A DNA stretch of 16,544 nucleotides. Source: UBA4132 sp037133675 (lineage in GTDB: Bacteria > Pseudomonadota > Gammaproteobacteria > Methylococcales > Methylomonadaceae). The position numbers and the translations under genes were made by a program. The notes under the pieces were generated by a model. That model was given only the letters and a program-made list of their open reading frames with translations. It searched no databases and was not told the origin of the DNA. The stretch spans positions 1 through 16,544 of the forward strand of contig JBAXNR010000094.1 of NCBI GenBank assembly GCA_037133675.1. The letters run 5' to 3'. This document shows positions 14,383 to 16,544 of the stretch, piece after piece; position 1 is the stretch's first letter; the number at the start of each line of letters is the position of its first letter.

Positions 14383-15522
14383 GTGGTTGAGAATGCAATT
14401 CGCACGATTTGTAAATTGCGTATCATGGCGCAACATCAGCAATTGATTCGCGTGGATTTTGAAGAGCCGACGCTATATTTTGACAGAGCTGCATTATCAA
14501 GCCGTTTGCAAAACCATCTACCCGATTACGATGTGATTGTGTTTTCTGATTATGGCAAAGGCACATTAACTGATGTGGCTGATTATATTCAACTCGCCAA
14601 AAGCCAAGGTTTAACAACGCTCGTTGATCCTAAAGGCGTTGATTATCAACGTTATGCTAATGCTGATATTCTCACGCCCAACTTAGCCGAATTAAACGCG
14701 GTGATTGGTTCGTATAGCGATGAAGCTGAATTACTGGCAAAAGCGCGGCAATTATTACAGCAACAACAGATTCCCAACCTGTTATTAACACGCGGCGAAG
14801 CGGGCATGACCTTAATCCAGTCCGAACAAAGCCATTCTTTGCCCGCACAAGCCAAAGATGTATTTGATGTCACAGGCGCGGGCGATACCGTCATTGCTGT
14901 GATGGCGTTAAGTGTTGCCATTCAAAAGCCGCTCACCGAAGCCATGTATTTGGCAAACTTAGCGGCTGGAGTCGTGGTTGGCAAACTAGGCACATCTACC
15001 GTTTCCATACTGGAATTGACTCGCGCTATGCACGGCGACCGTGATTCGTCTTTTGGTGTGGTCTCCGAAGATCAATTAGTACACTTAATTGCCGCTGCAA
15101 AAGCCCATGATGAACGCGTCATTATGACTAACGGGTGTTTTGATTTACTTCACGCAGGACACGTCACTTATTTACAGCAAGCGAAAGCCTTGGGCGATAG
15201 ATTAATTGTTGCGGTCAATTCTGATGATTCAGTGAAACGATTGAAAGGTGAAACTCGTCCTATCAATGGCTTACAAGAACGCATGACGGTATTATCAGCG
15301 TTAGCGTGTGTCGATTGGGTGGTTGATTTTAGCGAAGACACGCCAGAACGTTTGTATTGTCGGTTATTACCTGATGTCATTGTCAAAGGCGGTGATTACA
15401 CGTCCGATCAAGTCGCAGGTGGTGAATGCGTAATTAACGCAGGTGGCGAAGTCATTATTTTATCGTTTGTCGATGGACAATCAACAACACGCATGATTAA
15501 CAAAGCGAGGGCTGGGGAATGA
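14383..15522 (+). CDS. hldE: HldE, remainder of kinase plus ADP-heptose synthase domain (frameshifted)
   Basis: Homology actually begins at about 14356 in this frame; the GTG at 14383 is only the first possible start. Together with the upstream piece it rebuilds a protein of about 474 residues, the normal HldE length. The kinase half phosphorylates D-glycero-D-manno-heptose 7-phosphate at C1: KLRIMAQHQQLIRVDFEE, the GKGT loop, and DVTGAGDTVIA with the catalytic Asp. The C-terminal nucleotidyltransferase half adds AMP: TNGCFDLLHAGHVTYLQQA with the HAGH motif (about 352-355 in the rebuilt protein), VKGGDY and STTRMI. Alone, this fragment could still give an intact adenylyltransferase domain. 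The stop overlaps the hldD ATG (ATGA). Confidence 0.92.
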   Translation: MVENAIRTICKLRIMAQHQQLIRVDFEEPTLYFDRAALSSRLQNHLPDYDVIVFSDYGKGTLTDVADYIQLAKSQGLTTLVDPKGVDYQRYANADILTPNLAELNAVIGSYSDEAELLAKARQLLQQQQIPNLLLTRGEAGMTLIQSEQSHSLPAQAKDVFDVTGAGDTVIAVMALSVAIQKPLTEAMYLANLAAGVVVGKLGTSTVSILELTRAMHGDRDSSFGVVSEDQLVHLIAAAKAHDERVIMTNGCFDLLHAGHVTYLQQAKALGDRLIVAVNSDDSVKRLKGETRPINGLQERMTVLSALACVDWVVDFSEDTPERLYCRLLPDVIVKGGDYTSDQVAGGECVINAGGEVIILSFVDGQSTTRMINKARAGE

Positions 15523-16484
15523 TAGTTGTCACAGGGGGTTCTGGTTTTATCGGTAGCAATTTAATTCGCGCTTTGAATGAGCGTGGACTCGACAATATTC
15601 TGCTGGTCGATAATCTAGCCAATGGTCATAAAATACTCAATATCACTGACTTAAATATCGCTGATTACATGGATAAAGCCGAATTTTTGGAAAATATTAA
15701 TTTGCCAAAATTTCTAAACAAAGTCAGCGCGGTTTTTCATCAAGGCGCGTGTTCAGCAACTACCGAATGGAATGGGCAGTATGTGATGAAAAACAATTAC
15801 GACTATTCCAAGCGATTACTACACGCCTGTATTACGAAAAATATCGCCTTTATTTATGCGTCGTCTGCCTCAGTTTATGGCAATGGTGAACAGGGTTTTC
15901 GAGTAGATCGAGCGTGTGAACAACCGATTAATATGTACGCCTATTCAAAATTTCAATTCGATCAACATGTGCGTTCGATATTGCCAGAAACCAAAAGCCC
16001 GATTGTTGGCTTACGTTATTTTAATGTCTATGGCCCAAGAGAACAGCACAAAGGCGCGATGAGTAGCACCCCGTTTCACTTCAATCAACAAGTGCTTGAA
16101 CATCAACAAGTGCGTTTATTTGCAGGCTGTGATGGGTTTGCCGATGGTGAACAACAACGGGATTTTATTCATGTTGATGACGTGGTTGCTGTCAATTGTT
16201 GGTTTTTAGATCATCCCGATCAACGCGGTATTTTTAACGTTGGCACGGGGCGTGCTGAAACCTTTAATACTATGGCGCAAGCGGTGATAGATTGGCATAA
16301 AACAGGCGAAATTCACTACATTCCTTTTCCAGACCATTTAAAAGGCGCGTATCAAAGCTATACCCAAGCGGATATTTCAGGCTTAAGAGCCGCTGGTTAT
16401 GAGCGTGAATTTCTAAGCGTTCAACAAGGTGTTACCCATTATTTGGATTGGTTGAATAGGCGTTCAATAGCTTCAACGCGGTAG
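15519..16484 (+). CDS. hldD: ADP-L-glycero-D-manno-heptose 6-epimerase
   Basis: This is the last step of the pathway: it epimerises ADP-D-glycero-D-manno-heptose at C6 to the L form used by heptosyltransferases, with bound NADP. It is a 321-residue extended short-chain dehydrogenase: nucleotide loop TGGSGFIGSN (5-14), YASSASVYG (113-121), catalytic YAYSK with Tyr140 and Lys144, and YFNVYGPREQHKGAM including Lys178, the second catalytic residue known in E. coli HldD. DFIHVDDVV and the C-terminal GVTHYLDWL are typical. The start ATG overlaps the hldE stop by four bases, so the two are translationally coupled. Confidence 0.96.
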   Translation: MIVVTGGSGFIGSNLIRALNERGLDNILLVDNLANGHKILNITDLNIADYMDKAEFLENINLPKFLNKVSAVFHQGACSATTEWNGQYVMKNNYDYSKRLLHACITKNIAFIYASSASVYGNGEQGFRVDRACEQPINMYAYSKFQFDQHVRSILPETKSPIVGLRYFNVYGPREQHKGAMSSTPFHFNQQVLEHQQVRLFAGCDGFADGEQQRDFIHVDDVVAVNCWFLDHPDQRGIFNVGTGRAETFNTMAQAVIDWHKTGEIHYIPFPDHLKGAYQSYTQADISGLRAAGYEREFLSVQQGVTHYLDWLNRRSIASTR

Positions 16485-16486
16485 GT

Positions 16487-16544
16487 ATGACTGCACGGCT
16501 TTCTCATAAAAAATTAACTTGCTTAAGCGTTAAAATTAGTTTTT
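16487..16544 (+). CDS. Start of a further ORF, cut by the window edge
   Basis: An ATG two bases after the hldD stop opens a frame (MTARLSHKKLTCLSVKISF) that is still open at the edge. The tight spacing would fit a fourth operon gene. The 19 residues are too few to identify, the ribosome site is poor, and chance openness over 58 bases is likely enough to keep this tentative. Confidence 0.3.
   Translation, partial: MTARLSHKKLTCLSVKISF

Noticed and set aside
1..16544. Search by eye for tRNA genes, CRISPR arrays, insertion-sequence transposases and riboswitches
   Set aside because: No cloverleaf with a conserved T-arm, no regularly spaced repeats, and no transposase or integrase motif was seen. 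This is a manual scan, so a covariance-model search could still find small RNAs.

Overview
The window looks like chromosomal DNA of a gammaproteobacterium with moderate GC. A methylotroph or methanotroph (for example a Methylococcales member) is plausible. The main clue is an amino-acid-kinase gene resembling MfnE (methanofuran-type cofactor synthesis), translationally overlapped with pabB (4-aminobenzoate synthesis, a precursor of folate and of tetrahydromethanopterin). The rest is typical gammaproteobacterial core: recN, nadK, a YheS-type ABC-F gene, an H-NS-like gene and a complete ADP-heptose operon. The taxonomic placement is inference, not something the sequence proves.

Layout, left to right. 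(1) 1-1630, + strand: the 3' part of a TonB-dependent outer-membrane receptor, broken by about three frameshifts. (2) 1631-1836: spacer with a dispersed repeat and a strong GTTGGGTT-type palindrome between convergent genes. (3) 1837-5454, - strand: nadK, recN and aguA (agmatine deiminase); nadK and recN abut with no gap. (4) 5455-6126: long AT-rich spacer with a 33-nt perfect palindrome and only doubtful small ORFs. (5) 6127-6441, + strand: H-NS-like nucleoid protein, followed by a 97-bp MITE-like inverted-repeat unit and a terminator-like hairpin. (6) 6947-7441, + strand: an orphan FecI-type ECF sigma factor with no fecR; its stop codon overlaps that of the convergent mfnE-like gene. (7) 7438-11279, - strand: yheS-type ABC-F, pabB and the mfnE-like kinase, probably one transcript. 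(8) 11301-13196, + strand: an AT-rich 631-residue polytopic membrane protein ending in a glycine-zipper domain, function unknown, with a second copy of the dispersed repeat just downstream. (9) 13543-16484, + strand: gmhA-hldE-hldD with overlapping genes, making ADP-L-glycero-D-manno-heptose for the LPS inner core. hldE carries one internal frameshift. The start of another ORF runs off the right edge.

The genes mostly form separate housekeeping modules. The least explained item is the glycine-zipper membrane protein with its AT-rich composition and repeat flank. The frameshifts in the receptor and in hldE may be real decay or draft-sequence errors, and raw reads would decide. I found no tRNA or rRNA gene, CRISPR array or recognisable transposase.
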